NCBI GenBank assembly: GCA_034440615.1
Contig: JAOTOM010004664.1
Span: 315,001 to 379,000, forward strand
Direction of reading: 5' to 3'
Source: Ashinkailepas kermadecensis
Lineage: Eukaryota; Arthropoda; Thecostraca; Neolepadidae
Length of the DNA: 64,000 nucleotides
The position numbers and the translations under genes were made by a program. A model generated the notes under the pieces. That model made no database searches. It saw only the letters and a list, made by a program, of their open reading frames with translations, and was not told where the DNA came from. Below, in pieces: positions 1-11,354 of this stretch; within the stretch, counting starts at the first letter, position 1; every line of letters starts with the position of its first letter.

Positions 1-155
1 GTTTTGCCGGATAGGAAACAAAAGCGGTGAAAGGCAGGTACTGGAGCCATCAAGGCACTGAGCCTTGATATCGAAAAGGCTACGGAAGGATGTATTATCA
101 TATGATAGCATAGTCGAACATTTCAGCCAACATCGTCATTTACATATGTATATTA
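1..155. other. Left flank, nothing recognised
   Basis: No coding, RNA or repeat feature was recognised. It is the flank of the DNA transposon that begins at 156. Confidence 0.5.
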
Positions 156-3100
156 GGGTGGTCCAAAAAAATTATTAATCAAATTTCATATTCTCACCCC
201 CCCCAAAAAAAATGCTCCACTAGTAGTAAAAACACTGCTGGAGAAATATAAATGAAATTGAATAATATTTAGTGGTAGCTCATTGGCGTCAAAGTTTCAG
301 TCACATGACGTATATTATTACTAAAGTCATCCTTGAAACTTCTACTGGAATCATAGAAAACATGACGTTATTTGTTTGGTTCGCCATTGTAAACAAAGGG
401 TATTGAGTGACGTTGCATTGTTTTAGCTTCATATTGTTTTTATTGGTACGTTTTATTGGACGTTTTCTATCTAAATACTCTACCTGTGTTTGGATAACGC
501 AATATTGGTGCTGGAGGTTGATATTTTTTTCTAGTTTTTTTTTATTGAGCAAGTGATTTAAAGTGACGTGATTAAAGCAAGTGATTTATCCGTAACGTGA
601 ATACTGCCATCCTTGTTATCAGTTGTAGAACCTCTACCTGTATTTTCTGGCAATTCTAAAATAAATTTTCGTTTTATGTAGGTGCAGTGGTGCATTTTTC
701 ACACCTTACTGAGTGAATTGTTTTTATTTTATTTCAGGGTATTTTCTGTCCTCAATATTCAATAATGGCTACAAAATCCAGAAAAACAGTGTACCTTATA
801 GGATCATTGGATGAAGCGACTACAGGTTTAAAGCTGCCTTCTATGCGCCAAGTGCTGGGTTTCTTCCTCCATCAACATTTGACTTTTAAAAAAATCCAAA
901 AGTGATAGTTCTGCTTTGACAAGAGATAAAATTGAAGTGTTTTGGCAGAGGGAAAAAATTCCAGTGAGAGCAATCTAAAGTGGTGAAAGTATTTAAAGAA
1001 TGGCGACTACTGAAGAAGTATCAGAAAAGAAAGACGGAAAATCAGTTCGAAGAGAAGAAGCCTTTTGTGATCGCTTTGGAGATTTGTTTGATATTGCTCA
1101 TGCAAATGCTTTGAATATGATCACAATACAAGAGGATAGGGATTTCTTACTTGCTCAACATGAGAAGGGTAGACGTGGCACCATGGCAGGCGTGAACACC
1201 AATCTTGCTCAGAAGGAAAAGCGAACATCAACAAGAATGGCCCAGCAAGCTGCAGGGGCGCACAGTGAATACAGGACACAAAAAGCAAGCAAATCTAAGG
1301 TCACCACTGAATTATCAACTTCCAATTCTAACAGCAGCTCTGAACCTACAGATGAGTTTGAATGGAATAAGTATGGGCAAGCATCTGGAGGAACTCCACC
1401 TTGTAAAAAGCAGAAAAGGATGACCATTGTGACACCATCTTTAAGTTTTGCTTTGGACAGAATGAAAATGGCTGACAGGAAGGCTATGATGGTTGTCACT
1501 GCAACTGCCCAGAGTCTTGGGCATGATGTGGAGGAGCTAGCATTGAGTAGGTCCTCAATTCGCCGTCTTCGACAAAAGCATCGAACTAATCAGGCACAAT
1601 ATTTGAAGGCTGAATTGAGGACTGATGTGCCACTAACAGTCCACTGTCCACTGATGGGAAATTGATCCCCGACCTGACTGGTAAGCAATTAGTTGACCGC
1701 CTTCCAATAATTGTGTCTGGAGATGGAGTATCTCAACTCTGACTGCTGAAAAATTAACATCAGGAACTGGTCAAGTACAAGCAGATGCTGTGATAAATGC
1801 CTTGAAGGAATGGGGCATTGAGGATTCGGTTCGAGCTTTAAGTTTTGACACAACAAGTTCCAACACAGGCAGGTTAGGCGGAGCGTGTGTATTAATTGAG
1901 CAAGGACTTGGCACCAATCTTCTGTTTCTTGCTTGTCGCCACCACATCTTGAAATTATGATTGGTGCTGTGCTCATGACATGCATGGGACCCTCTTCTGG
2001 ATCAGATGTTTTACTCTTCAAGCGATTCCAGGGTCAATGGAAAGGTTTGAATTTGGAAGACTTCGGGGTTGCATCCGCAGATGAATTTGTCCATGAAGCC
2101 ATTTCTGACATGAAGGATGATGCCCTGGATTTCATTCAGAAACAGCTTGCTGAAACCCAACCAAGAGACGAATACCGTGAATTGTTGGAATTGTCTATGA
2201 TTGTTTTGCGTAAAATTCCTGCAAGATGAATTCAGTTCAAGACCCCCGGACCCATCCACCATGCACGCTGGATGTCGAAAGTCATTTACATTCTGAAAGT
2301 TTGGCTATTCAGAGGTCAGTTCAAGCTCACCAGTAGAGAACAGAAAGGTCTGCAGGAGATGGTCGTCTTCACCATTCGGCTTTACCTAAGAGCTTGGATG
2401 ACAGCTCCTCGTGCAGCCTCTGCCCCAAACGATGATCTGCTTCTCTTGAAGTCTCTGGTGGGGTATGAAGAGAGAAACCAAGCTATTTCAAAGGCAGCAA
2501 CCACAAAACTAGCCGGTCATCTGTGGTATCTATCAGAGGAGTTGATTGGATTAGCTTTTATTGACAAGAATGTACCTGCAGCAGTGAAACGACTAATGGT
2601 CCTTGCATTGGAAATGGAGGGCCATGAAGATCCTCAAAAGCGCATCCATATTGATCTGCACAAAAATTAATACATGTGGGTTGGAAGACTTTGTCACACA
2701 GAAAAACCGAGTGCTTTTTGACATGATGAATCTTCCTGACAGTTTCCTGAAAGCAGATCCAGATACATGGGAACAACGAGATGATTACAAAGCAGCTCGC
2801 CAGACTGTGCAGGCCATGAAAGTGGTGAACGACCATGCTGAACGTGGAGTGGCCCTAATTCAGGAATTCAGTGGACTACTCACTCATGATGAAGATCAAC
2901 TACAGTTCCTTCTGCAAGTTGTGCAGGAACACATAAAAGCCTTCCCTGACAGCAACAAGAAGACACTCACTGGAAATGCATGAATGGTCAATGGTAACTA
3001 GTTATTTTGAATGTTTTGTAGTTTTTTTAAATATATATATGCTACAATTTGACCTTCATATACAGATATTCAAGTTAGCTGAGCTACCCCTAAACAGATA

Positions 3101-3212
3101 TTAAATGCATAAAACTCCACTGGTAGTGTTATTTTGCCCATTGGAACAATTTGGGACGGTGAGAACTCCAAAAAGATGATAAAAAAATTGTATCCGACTT
3201 TTTGGACCACCC

Positions 3213-3214
<2 letters not shown>
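156..3214 (+). mobile_element. Decayed TIR DNA transposon, superfamily not assigned
   Basis: The left end GGGTGGTCCAAAAA (156-169) is matched in inverted orientation at 3200-3214 by GGGGTGGTCCAAAAA. Similarity extends inward loosely, since both sides reach a TTCTCACC segment about 30-50 bp in. The ~3.06 kb between them holds a plus-strand transposase-like coding remnant. The right end abuts a poly-A run, so a target-site duplication cannot be read. The paired inverted ends around a transposase-like gene are seen directly; the superfamily is unknown to me. Confidence 0.72.
765..2983 (+). pseudogene. DDE-transposase-like pseudogene, multiply frameshifted
   Basis: Coding sense is scattered over all three plus frames. 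The ATG at 765 opens a peptide MATKSRKTVYLIGSLDEA that is interrupted near 900. Coding resumes out of phase through an LFDIAHANAL segment (about 1084-1113), then FDTTSSNTG (D codon 1847-1849), ACRHHILE (about 1931-1954) and a helical tail to 2983. The acidic residue before SNTG and the downstream CRHH motif look like a DDE-type transposase core, but this is pattern-based and the family is not named. At least five frame changes or stops (near 900, 976, 1065, 1650, 2226 and 2670) show the copy is dead. The ATG at 1000 is not the natural start, because coding similarity continues upstream of it in other frames. Confidence 0.6.
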
Positions 3215-3488
<274 letters not shown>

Positions 3489-3545
3489 GTCAACACTATT
3501 GTTGGCCATTTCTAGCAGTTTGATGTAGTGAACAAACTTAAACAC

Positions 3546-3890
3546 CTAATTTCCTATCTCTCCTACCATGTCCTTTACAAAATAATAGAGACAAGTGGAC
3601 CTGGAACAGTGCCCTGTGGCACCATTTATTATGATCCCTTCCATACAATTCGAGTTTCGAAATTTACATCCGAATATCTCTACCGCAAGCACAAATAGGA
3701 GTCCCGAAATTGGACAGCCTTGTATAATTGCTCTAGTAGGATAGAACCAGCTAGATGAATGCCCATTATTTAATATAGCTGATTCTGGCCTGGTGTATAA
3801 AATCTTAATCCAACGAATGAAGTTATCTCCGAAATTAAACGCTTGCAATGATCTCATTAAAAAGTCATGCTCTATCGAGTCAAAAGCGTA
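3546..3890 (-). pseudogene. Non-LTR reverse transcriptase fragment, palm region
   Basis: Reading leftwards from about 3890, the minus strand encodes FDSIEHDFLMRSLQAFNFG and then the RT motif IIQGCPISGLLFVLAVEIF (about 3675-3740). The motif order is that of the palm before the catalytic FADD box, which is missing. The style (FNFG..FIRWIK) is closer to L1/Tx1-type than to CR1-type RT. It joins a CR1-like segment in a different reading frame near 3885, so this is a fragment of a second element or a chimera. Confidence 0.6.
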
Positions 3891-5356
3891 ATATGAACAT
3901 TCTGTTTAACCAGATTTTCTAGAACCTCGCAAACTGTTACGGTCAAACTGACTGGCCTGTAGTTCCCTACACACTTCATACTTCCCTTTCTAAAAATTGG
4001 TACTACATTTGCATTTCTCCAATCTTCAGGCACTTCAGAATATTCCATAGACCGCCAGCAAATTATACCTAGGGGAACTGCTAAAGCTTTAGCATACCCT
4101 ACTAAGACCCTAGCATATATATCATCTTGTCTAGAAGCTTTATTAGGTTTTATATTGTGCAACTGCTGTTCTACAGCCTATGTAGTTATTATAAGATCCT
4201 CCAACCTATCATCTGTCATGGCTGATGGTATAAGGTTCAGTTGTTTCTATTCTACCAAAATTATCTTTAGTAAAGACTGATGAGAATTCCTTGCCTATGG
4301 ATTCCACAATATCACAATCATCAACCACTAATTCCCCATCTATCTCCAGTGGTCCCACACTACAATTTTCGCCTTACATTTGTAGGAGCTAACGAATCTC
4401 TTAGCACTACCTGCTTAACATTCTCGAGCTAATTTGATTTCAGCCAGTCTTTTAGATGCCCTAATACACCTGCTAACTTTAATTCTAGCTATTTTATATG
4501 ATTTGAGGTTTACCTTAGAGTTAGCATATTTTAGTTTCTTGAATGCCTGTTTCTTCCTACTTAAAGTCTTGCCAATTAATTTCACTCCGGAAGATACTGA
4601 GCTCATTGTAATTCCCTTTAGCAAAATTTGGAATTCATATCTTATTGGTTCCTACACTTCCAACATACAATGAGAAGCGTATAGTGTTGTGATTACTATT
4701 ACCAAAGGTCTCTCCTATGTTCACATGTTGTACAACATTTTCCTCATTAGCAAGCACAAGATCTAATATTTCATTTTCCCTTGTAGGTTCATGTATCATT
4801 TGAAAGAAAACATTTAACTTCTTCCTGGTTTGTTTAGACCTATAGTTTTGCTTCCCAATCCTGTTATGTTGAAATCCTCCAACAAAACAGTTCTCTCATG
4901 CACTCTCCTACTTATCTCTTCCTACATCAACGTATCCATGTTTTCATTCTGGTCTGGAGGTCTATATCAGGCCCCAATCCTAAATTTTGTTCCATTCTTC
5001 AGAATTATATCTAACCACAAGGATTCTACTTCTTCATTATGTACACTATCCTCTGTGGAATGACATTTCGTTCCTTGTCTAACATACAAGAGTATACCTC
5101 CTCCTATCCTTGCCTTCCTTTGATAAGCATGCGGCATGTTGTAGCCTGTCAATTCAAATGTTTGCAAGTTGTCTCCAAAAATGCTTTCATTAACCCATGT
5201 CTCTGCTATGCATGCCAAATCTAGCTTTTCAGACAACATATATGCATGCAGTTCCCCAACATATACTGCCACCCGCCAGTTTTGACTCTGTATGTCGGTC
5301 TCGATATGCAGGAACATCAAGTATTCCTCTCTGCTATGCCAGTGTACTATCCTCAT
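3885..5356 (-). pseudogene. CR1-like non-LTR retrotransposon remnant, EN plus start of RT
   Basis: Read from 5356 down, the minus strand carries an endonuclease part with LACIAETWVNESIFGDNLQ (about 5165-5221) and GGILLYVRQG, then a charged linker (4415-4624), then the start of RT with KASRQDDIYARVL and NYRPVSLTV (about 3940-4150). The same motif order and wording occur in the better-preserved CR1-like element at 60.8-64 kb, for example ITEAWVSEGYFGDNLQ. Frameshifts and stops separate the pieces. The GPDG-type RT motif is degraded to RQDD. Confidence 0.75.
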
Positions 5357-6008
5357 GTCGTATGCGACATGCGATGAGCTTGGGAGGAGAGGAATAGAGA
5401 GTGAGAGGGAGAATGAGAGCTGGGGAGTGGGTAAGCTCCGAATTGTTATCAGTGAAGGAGAAAGGTTTACATGCGTGTCTGTTTCCTTGCTTGGTTGTCT
5501 ATAAAACGTATTCCGAAATGAATATCCAACTTTTTTTCCACCACAACATCCATCCCGACCACTCCATGTGTTGCCATTCCATGGGGAGGGGGCATGCTCC
5601 AGGTGCCTCCTTTATCCGCCCTTGACTACAAACAAATATAGCAGCAGAAATTCGATATCGGCGAACATGGGTACAGATCGCAGGCAACGGCGACGGTAGT
5701 GACATCTGCATTCCGAGACGACAACATCGTCTACTCACCGCGGCAGTAGATGGAGCGGCAGTCGACACTTCATAATACATGTCTCAGAGCGCATCGCGAC
5801 ATCACCAACATTCGCGATCATCAAATGCACTGCGTCCAGCGACATGGTAACCTCAGCTGGGCGACCCGGTAGCTGACCAAGGTGAGGGCCTTCGATCCCT
5901 GAGTTGCGGGGTGGTGAGCTCAAAGAGTGCTGGCTTTCGATCCCTCTCTATTGGGATCGACTAACAATTTTTGGACTAACAATTTTTACATGGATGGATC
6001 GTCTAACA
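5357..6008. other. Intergenic, nothing recognised
   Basis: No convincing coding region, RNA or repeat was seen. ORFs here are short and mutually overlapping. Confidence 0.5.
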
Positions 6009-6792
6009 ATTTTTAGCGAATGCATAGTGTGCACCACCACCATCCTAGTGTGCACCCACCACCACCCTAGTGTGCCCCCACCACCACCATGGCGTGTAAC
6101 CACCACCACCAAAAGTGTTCCCCCACCACCACTATGGCGTGCACCCCCCACCACCATGGTGTGCACCCACCACCACTATGGCGTGCACCCACCACCACTC
6201 TAGTGCGCACCCACCACCACCATGGTGTGCACCCACCACCACCATGGTGTGCCCCACCACCATGGTGTGCACCCACCACCACCCTTGTGTGCACCCATCA
6301 CCACTATAGTGTGCACCCACCACCACTATGGCGTGCACTCACCACCACCATGGTGTGCCCCACCACCACTCTAGTGTGCACCCACCACCACCCTAGTGTG
6401 CACCCACCACCACCCTAGTGTGCACCCCACCACCACCATGGTGCGCACCCACCACCACCCATGTGTGCACCCATCACCACTATAGTGTGCACCCACCACC
6501 ACTATGGCGTGCACCCACCACCACCATGGTGTGTCCCACCACCACTCTAGTGTGCACCCACCACCACCATGGTGTGCACCCACCACCACCATGGTGTGCC
6601 CCACCACCACCACCATGGCGTGCACCCAACACCACCGTATTGTGCACCCACCACCACCATGATGTGCCCCACGACCATCACAATGGCGTGAACCCACCAC
6701 CACCATGGTGTGCACCCACTATCACCCTAGAGTACACCTACCATCACTATGGCGTGCACCAACCACCACCATGGTGTGCCCCACATCGCCTC
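6009..6792. repeat. 21-bp minisatellite, roughly 35 units
   Basis: The unit is GTGCACCCACCACCACCATGG with variants (ACTATGGC, CTCTAGT, ACCCTAGT). Because 21 is a multiple of three, all frames stay open and give His/Pro/Thr-rich pseudo-ORFs on plus and Val/Gly-rich ones on minus. These are not treated as genes. Confidence 0.95.
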
Positions 6793-6985
6793 ACTCGACA
6801 GTCTGGCCCATGTGAAACTCAATAGCTCTGGTCGCTGGCGATAGAAATGGGTTCATTTATTCGTTATTTACTTCACGATGCATGCCCTCCACGTACAGTG
6901 GCTGTCATGGACATTCCGGGTACATGCACACTTTTGTTTCATTTTCAAGGAGAAACTCGTACTGTACTCCTCCGATATAATTAAG

Positions 6986-7075
6986 CTGGAACCCCGTCTA
7001 GTTAACTACCAGTAGCTATTGCCCATCAGCTGGAACACCCCGCCTGGTTAACTACCAGTAGCTATTGCCCATCAA
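6986..7075. repeat. Two-copy tandem duplication of about 45 bp
   Basis: Two adjacent copies begin CTGGAAC and share TTAACTACCAGTAGCTATTG before CCCATCA. The copies are 44 and 46 bp. Confidence 0.9.
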
Positions 7076-7109
7076 CACCACTTTGAAATTGAGCCAAAAG
7101 TACCTGACA

Positions 7110-7183
7110 TGTCCCCGGGCGGACTCGAACCACCACTCTTTCGGCTAACAGCAGAACGAGCTAACCAATTGCGCCACGGAGGC
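7110..7183 (-). tRNA. tRNA-Asn(GTT)-like sequence, likely pseudogene or SINE head
   Basis: The reverse complement starts GCCTCCGTGGCGCAATTGG and reads as a 74-nt cloverleaf: A-box TGGCGCAATTGG, anticodon loop CTGTTAG (GTT, Asn) and B-box GGTTCGAGTCC. The acceptor stem has a C-A mismatch at pair 2, and the anticodon stem has a mismatch (TTCTG against CCGAA). There is no intron and no encoded CCA. It could still be a functional divergent tRNA, but the mismatches favour a pseudogene or a tRNA-derived repeat. Confidence 0.55.
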
Positions 7184-7522
7184 GGCCGGCGGCCGGGGTA
7201 CAATACTGCAAATAACTGCAGAAACCTTTTTGGCTGTGTCGTACTCAAAGTGACGTCTTCGTCAATGACAGCTAGTTTCTGGGGATCTATGACCTTGATT
7301 TATTGCCTGGAATCTTGAGGATTCAAGATTCAAGGTCTGGAATCTTTTATGAATATCAACCATAACTTCCCTCAGCTCGTTTCATCGACAAAATGTATTG
7401 TTATTCAACATCGTTAACTGAATCTAAGCAAACCATTTTGTCATCATTACTGTCACATTGTTATACACATCTTCCGCAGTTTTTGAGGCTCTATCGACAA
7501 GTCGAAGTTTCCGCGCTATCCA
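7184..7522. other. Intergenic, nothing recognised
   Basis: No supported feature was seen between the tRNA-like sequence and the dispersed repeat. Confidence 0.5.
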
Positions 7523-8476
7523 TGCAATCGCTTAGGTAATTATTAGCTTAGCAGTTAAGGCGTTGATCCTAGCTTGATTAAAGGCGTGTTTGCCTTGAAC
7601 AGGCGGGGTGAGTCGATACCCGGCATGGGATCCTTTCGGGATCAATAGCGAACGTGCTGATGCATCACGCAATTGCCGTAATTTCATTGGTGGATAGCTG
7701 TGACCCAAGTTCATGTCGGCGGTGCCTAGTGGCAAGCGGTCGGCTGTGCCGCCATTGACACTTCTCCCGGCCAGGTGAGTTGTCCGGGACTGTTTCCGAT
7801 TCACAGCGTATCGGTGGTGTCGACGCTGTGGGTGGATCTAGCTTGATGCACGGCGCCGGTTGGGTCAACGCTGTGGTTGAGCCCCGTCTGCTGCCAGACC
7901 ATCGCCGGTGGGATCGGAGCATTGCTGGTGGGCCGACGTTGACGACCGGGAGCTGGCGAGGATTCTGTCCGGGCGGGCTGGTGGTGCAGACTGCAGCTGT
8001 GGGCCCGCTTGCTGTGCACCGGTGGAGTCGCGTCGCTGCGGTCAAGCCTGGAACAGGTTCCTCCGTTGTAGTATATTATATAGTATATAGTATATATATA
8101 TATATACAAACATACACATACACACCACATACACTTACACATGCACATATACATATACATATATACTGAAATTATTATATATTATATTATATTGTAATAT
8201 CTAATTATTGTTTACTATTATATATTAAATAGTGTATAGCATATTCTGGAAGGTAGTGCTCTAGTGCCTGATCACGTGGCGTGGAATGCCCTACGTTAAT
8301 TCACGACTAGGGTAAGTTGTTTGAACTATGCTTGGCGTTCATGATCATTTCCGTCGGTCAGTTACCAAATATGAGAACTGAAGAAGACAAAAAAACTGAG
8401 TTTTCATCGGCAAGGACTAATTATAGCAAGCAGGATTGCAACACTATTATGCGAATCAAAAGTCTGAGTGTCTAGT
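7523..8476 (+). repeat. ~0.95 kb dispersed repeat, copy 1
   Basis: It is near-collinear with 14811-15733 in the same orientation. Shared blocks include CGCTTAGGTAATTA at the start, GGTGGTGTCGACGCTGTGGG, a TA-rich microsatellite (here 8075-8200), GACCACGTGGCGTGGAATGC-like sequence, and the end TCTGAGTGTCTAGT. The first part carries a tRNA-B-box-like GAGTCGATACCC. The alignment breaks off right after CTAGT in both copies, which marks a real element boundary. Confidence 0.85.
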
Positions 8477-9238
8477 TGAGGTATTGCAACTTTACCACCG
8501 CCGTACCCTCATGATTAATCCGATATGCCGACGCGTGGCTTCTATTTGAAGTTCACCGACACAGCGCCGGCCGGGCAGCGCCGCCACGAACCGTGTATCG
8601 GGCGGCAGCCAGCGAGCGACTGCCGGCTGCGGCGTCCACGACCGGCGCCGGGGGCGGAGCCTACCCTACGTCACGTGATAAACAGGTCGATGACTGCTGT
8701 GTGGCGCGCCATCTGGCGATACGACGACCAGATGGTGTTCGAGTAGACGAACAACCTTCACGAAGCGACGTCGGCAGCGGAGAAGTATCATTCATCCCGT
8801 CGATAGCGGCACAGTGGCGCCACCTACTCAAAATTCCGTTATTTTGCTAATTGATGGTGAAAATGTGGTTCGGTAGGTAATGAACGTAGCCCGGATTTTT
8901 GGTACTGTGGCGAGAGAGAAAGGCCAATCCCAGCACCGTCGGGTGGCTGCTACCGACCCGGTATGGGCGCCGCTCGACCTGCCGTCCGATATATTTTCAC
9001 GGTATGCAAAAGTCGGTTTACTTTGTTTGGGATTCTGAAGATTTAATTTGTTTTCTTAAAAATAAGATTCAAAGGGGATCTTGTGATGAGATTGTTACAG
9101 ATACTAGTTGTTCATGTATAAATCGAAACTTTGCGTCATTTCCGACGTTAACTATGGCTGTAAAAATTACTTTTTAAATGTCTAAATAAATCGTCGATAT
9201 GAAATTTTCCAAAATAACGAACAGGAAATGCAATTGAC
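8477..9238. other. Flank upstream of U2, nothing coding recognised
   Basis: GC-rich up to about 8830, then AT-rich. Short ORFs here lack any recognisable domain. The 100 nt before the U2 start should contain the snRNA proximal sequence element, but I could not identify one with confidence. Confidence 0.4.
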
Positions 9239-9278
9239 ATCGCTTCTCGGCCTTTTTGGCTAAGATCAAAGTGTAGTA
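9239..9278 (+). ncRNA. U2: U2 snRNA gene, 5' part (interrupted)
   Basis: The segment begins ATCGCTTCTCGGCC and ends AAAGTGTAGTA, which is the U2 5' end through the GUAGUA hexamer that pairs with the intron branch site. There is one extra T in the run after GGCC (five instead of the usual four). The gene is cut immediately after GTAGTA by a retrotransposon and resumes at 12160. Confidence 0.93.
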
Positions 9279-9281
9279 CAA

Positions 9282-11354
9282 ACTGAGACTGTCCTGATCC
9301 ACAAGGGTGGCGACCCCAGCGTGGCTGCCAGCTGGCGCCCAATAGCATTAGGCTTGACGGTGGCCAAGCTGTACGCTGGGGTGTGGGCGGACCGGCTGAG
9401 CACCTGGGCAGAGGCGGGAGATGTCCTGTCACCCGGTTAGAAGGGCTTCCGGTCCTTTGATGGTGTGCTGGAGCATAACTTTGTGATCCAGTGTGCTGTC
9501 AATGGGGCCCGTCGCTCCAATGAAGGGTGTCATGTGGCGTTTGTCGACCTGGCAAATGCGTTCGGCTCGGTCCCCCATTCACACCTGTGGAGTGTCCTGG
9601 ATGCTTTTGGCCTTCCCGCCGAGGCTCTGGGCATTCTACGTGACCTATATGAGGGTTCGTCTACCAGATTCCGCACTGGTGGAGGCCTGACGGCCCGTGT
9701 CGACACCCTGCGTGGTGTTCGGCAAGGCTGTCCGCTCAGTGGGCTACTTTTCAATATTGGAATGGAGCCCCTGTTGCGTGCGCTGGAGCGCGCGGAGATC
9801 AAGTGCCTAGCGTTTGCGGACGACCTGGCACTGATCTGCCCCACCGCCGAGGATGCTCGGCGTGGGCTTGGCGTGCTCGAGCGCGGCTGCCGCTGGTGTG
9901 GGCTGCAGCCGAACCCAGCAAAATCTGGACTGCTGTCGGTGCGGGCCGTCGCCCCGCCCGACCTCACGCTGTGGGGTGCCGCTGCCTGGCATCCAGACGG
10001 ACAGCTCTTACCGGTACCTGGGCAGACAGGTGGGCCACACTCGACTCTCGCAGCCGCCGCTTCAGGTGCTGGCTGAAGCTCGTCGGGACGCTGAAAGGCT
10101 GTGCGATTCGGCTCTTGCCCCTTGGCAAAAGCTGGACGCGCTGCGTACTTTCATCGTCCCGCGACTCACCCACTGCCTGCGGCTTGGCGTGCTGCCTAAG
10201 GGGCCACTTCGTGCTTTCGACGTGGCGCTCCGCTGGCGAGTGAAGGGAATCCTCGGCGTGCCGTGTAGTGCCGCCGTGGGCTACCTGTATGCACCTGTCT
10301 CGTCGGGTGGCGTGGGGCTGACGGAGTTTGTGGCGGAGGCGGACGTCTTGATGGCGGCTGCCACGTCGCAGCTCCTCCGCTCCCGTGACCCCGAGACGGC
10401 GCGCCTCGCCAGCGTCGAGCTCGAGACCGTGGTCCGCCGTCGGCTCGGCCGGGCACCCACACCAGCTGACCTGGCAGCCTACCTGAATGGGGAGCGGATG
10501 CGAGATGGCGGTGACGTGTCTTCACGATTCACGCGTACTCGCGTCGCCACTGTGGCGCTGGCCTCCCGAGTGGCCATCGCGTGGCACGCTGCTGTCCCCG
10601 GCCCGGTGCTCCACGTGGGCACCGCGGCTGTCGAGCCGCGCAGGGAGACCTTCACTGTCCGGGGGTGCGGTCCGCCAACGCGCGCTGGCTGACCTCCTGG
10701 CCAAGCCCCACCAGGGTAAGGTCATGGAGTGTGTCGCCAGCCAGCCTGTGAGCTCCCATTATATGTATAATGGGAGCTTCACACGGTTTGCCGAGTGGAG
10801 GTTCGTGCACCGAGCAAGGCTGGGCCTCGTGCCGCTTAACGGCTACCAGCGTGGCGCACGGGACCGGCGTTGCCGGCGCTGTGGCTACACAACAGAGACG
10901 CTGCCCCATGTTCTCAATCATTGTCGGCCGCACAGTGCTGCGTTTCAGCTGCGCCACAACGCAGTGCTGTCCCGCCTAACGAAGGCGGTGCCGCAGCGGG
11001 GCGGCACGGAGCTGCGCGTCAACCGACAGGTGCCGGGCGTGGACTCTGTCCTCCGCCCGGACCTAGTTGTGACGCGCGGCAACGAGGTCTCGTTGGTCGA
11101 TGTTACCATCGCCTTCGAGAACCGACCCGCGGCGCTGCGGGCCGCCGCCGACGGAAGCTGGTGAAGTATGCCCCCTCGTGGAGCAGCTCCGCCAGCAGGG
11201 CAAAACGGCCTCAATCCACGCCTTCGTCGTGGGCTCCCTCGGTACTTGGTATCGGGGGAACGAGGCCGTGCTCAAACAGTTGCGCGTCAGTCGCTTTTAT
11301 GCGAAGCTGATGCGTCAGCTGATGGTGAGTGACACCCCTGAGGTGGTCCCGTGA
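9282..11354 (+). pseudogene. RT plus restriction-like endonuclease ORF, nonsense and frameshifted
   Basis: Coding sense starts at 9282 in frame with WRPIALGLTVAKLYAG, an early RT block. A TAG at 9438-9440 sits where SPGQKGF would be expected (CAG to TAG). Next come QGCPLSGLLF (about 9723-9752) and the catalytic FADDLALI (9813-9836). A frame change near 9980 leads to SSYRYLGRQVG and the thumb, a second occurs near 10660, then the finger C-x2-C-x8-H-x4-C (CRRCGYTTETLPHVLNHC, about 10871-10924). The endonuclease motifs RPDLVV and SLVDVTI follow (about 11057-11110), then two more frame changes near 11150-11175, and the C-terminus ends at 11354. The N-terminal DNA-binding part is missing through truncation. 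The copy is not functional as read, although indel sequencing errors could explain part of this. Confidence 0.85.

Noticed and set aside
1000..1665. ATG at 1000 as the start of a real 221-codon protein
   Set aside because: Conserved coding sense continues upstream in other frames from the ATG at 765, so the ORF is a piece of a frameshifted pseudogene.
6009..6825. His/Pro/Thr-rich ORFs resembling low-complexity proteins
   Set aside because: They come from a 21-bp minisatellite open in all frames, with matching Gly/Val ORFs on the other strand.
9530..10725. Minus-strand Arg/Pro-rich ORFs
   Set aside because: They are antisense shadows of the GC-rich RT/endonuclease region.
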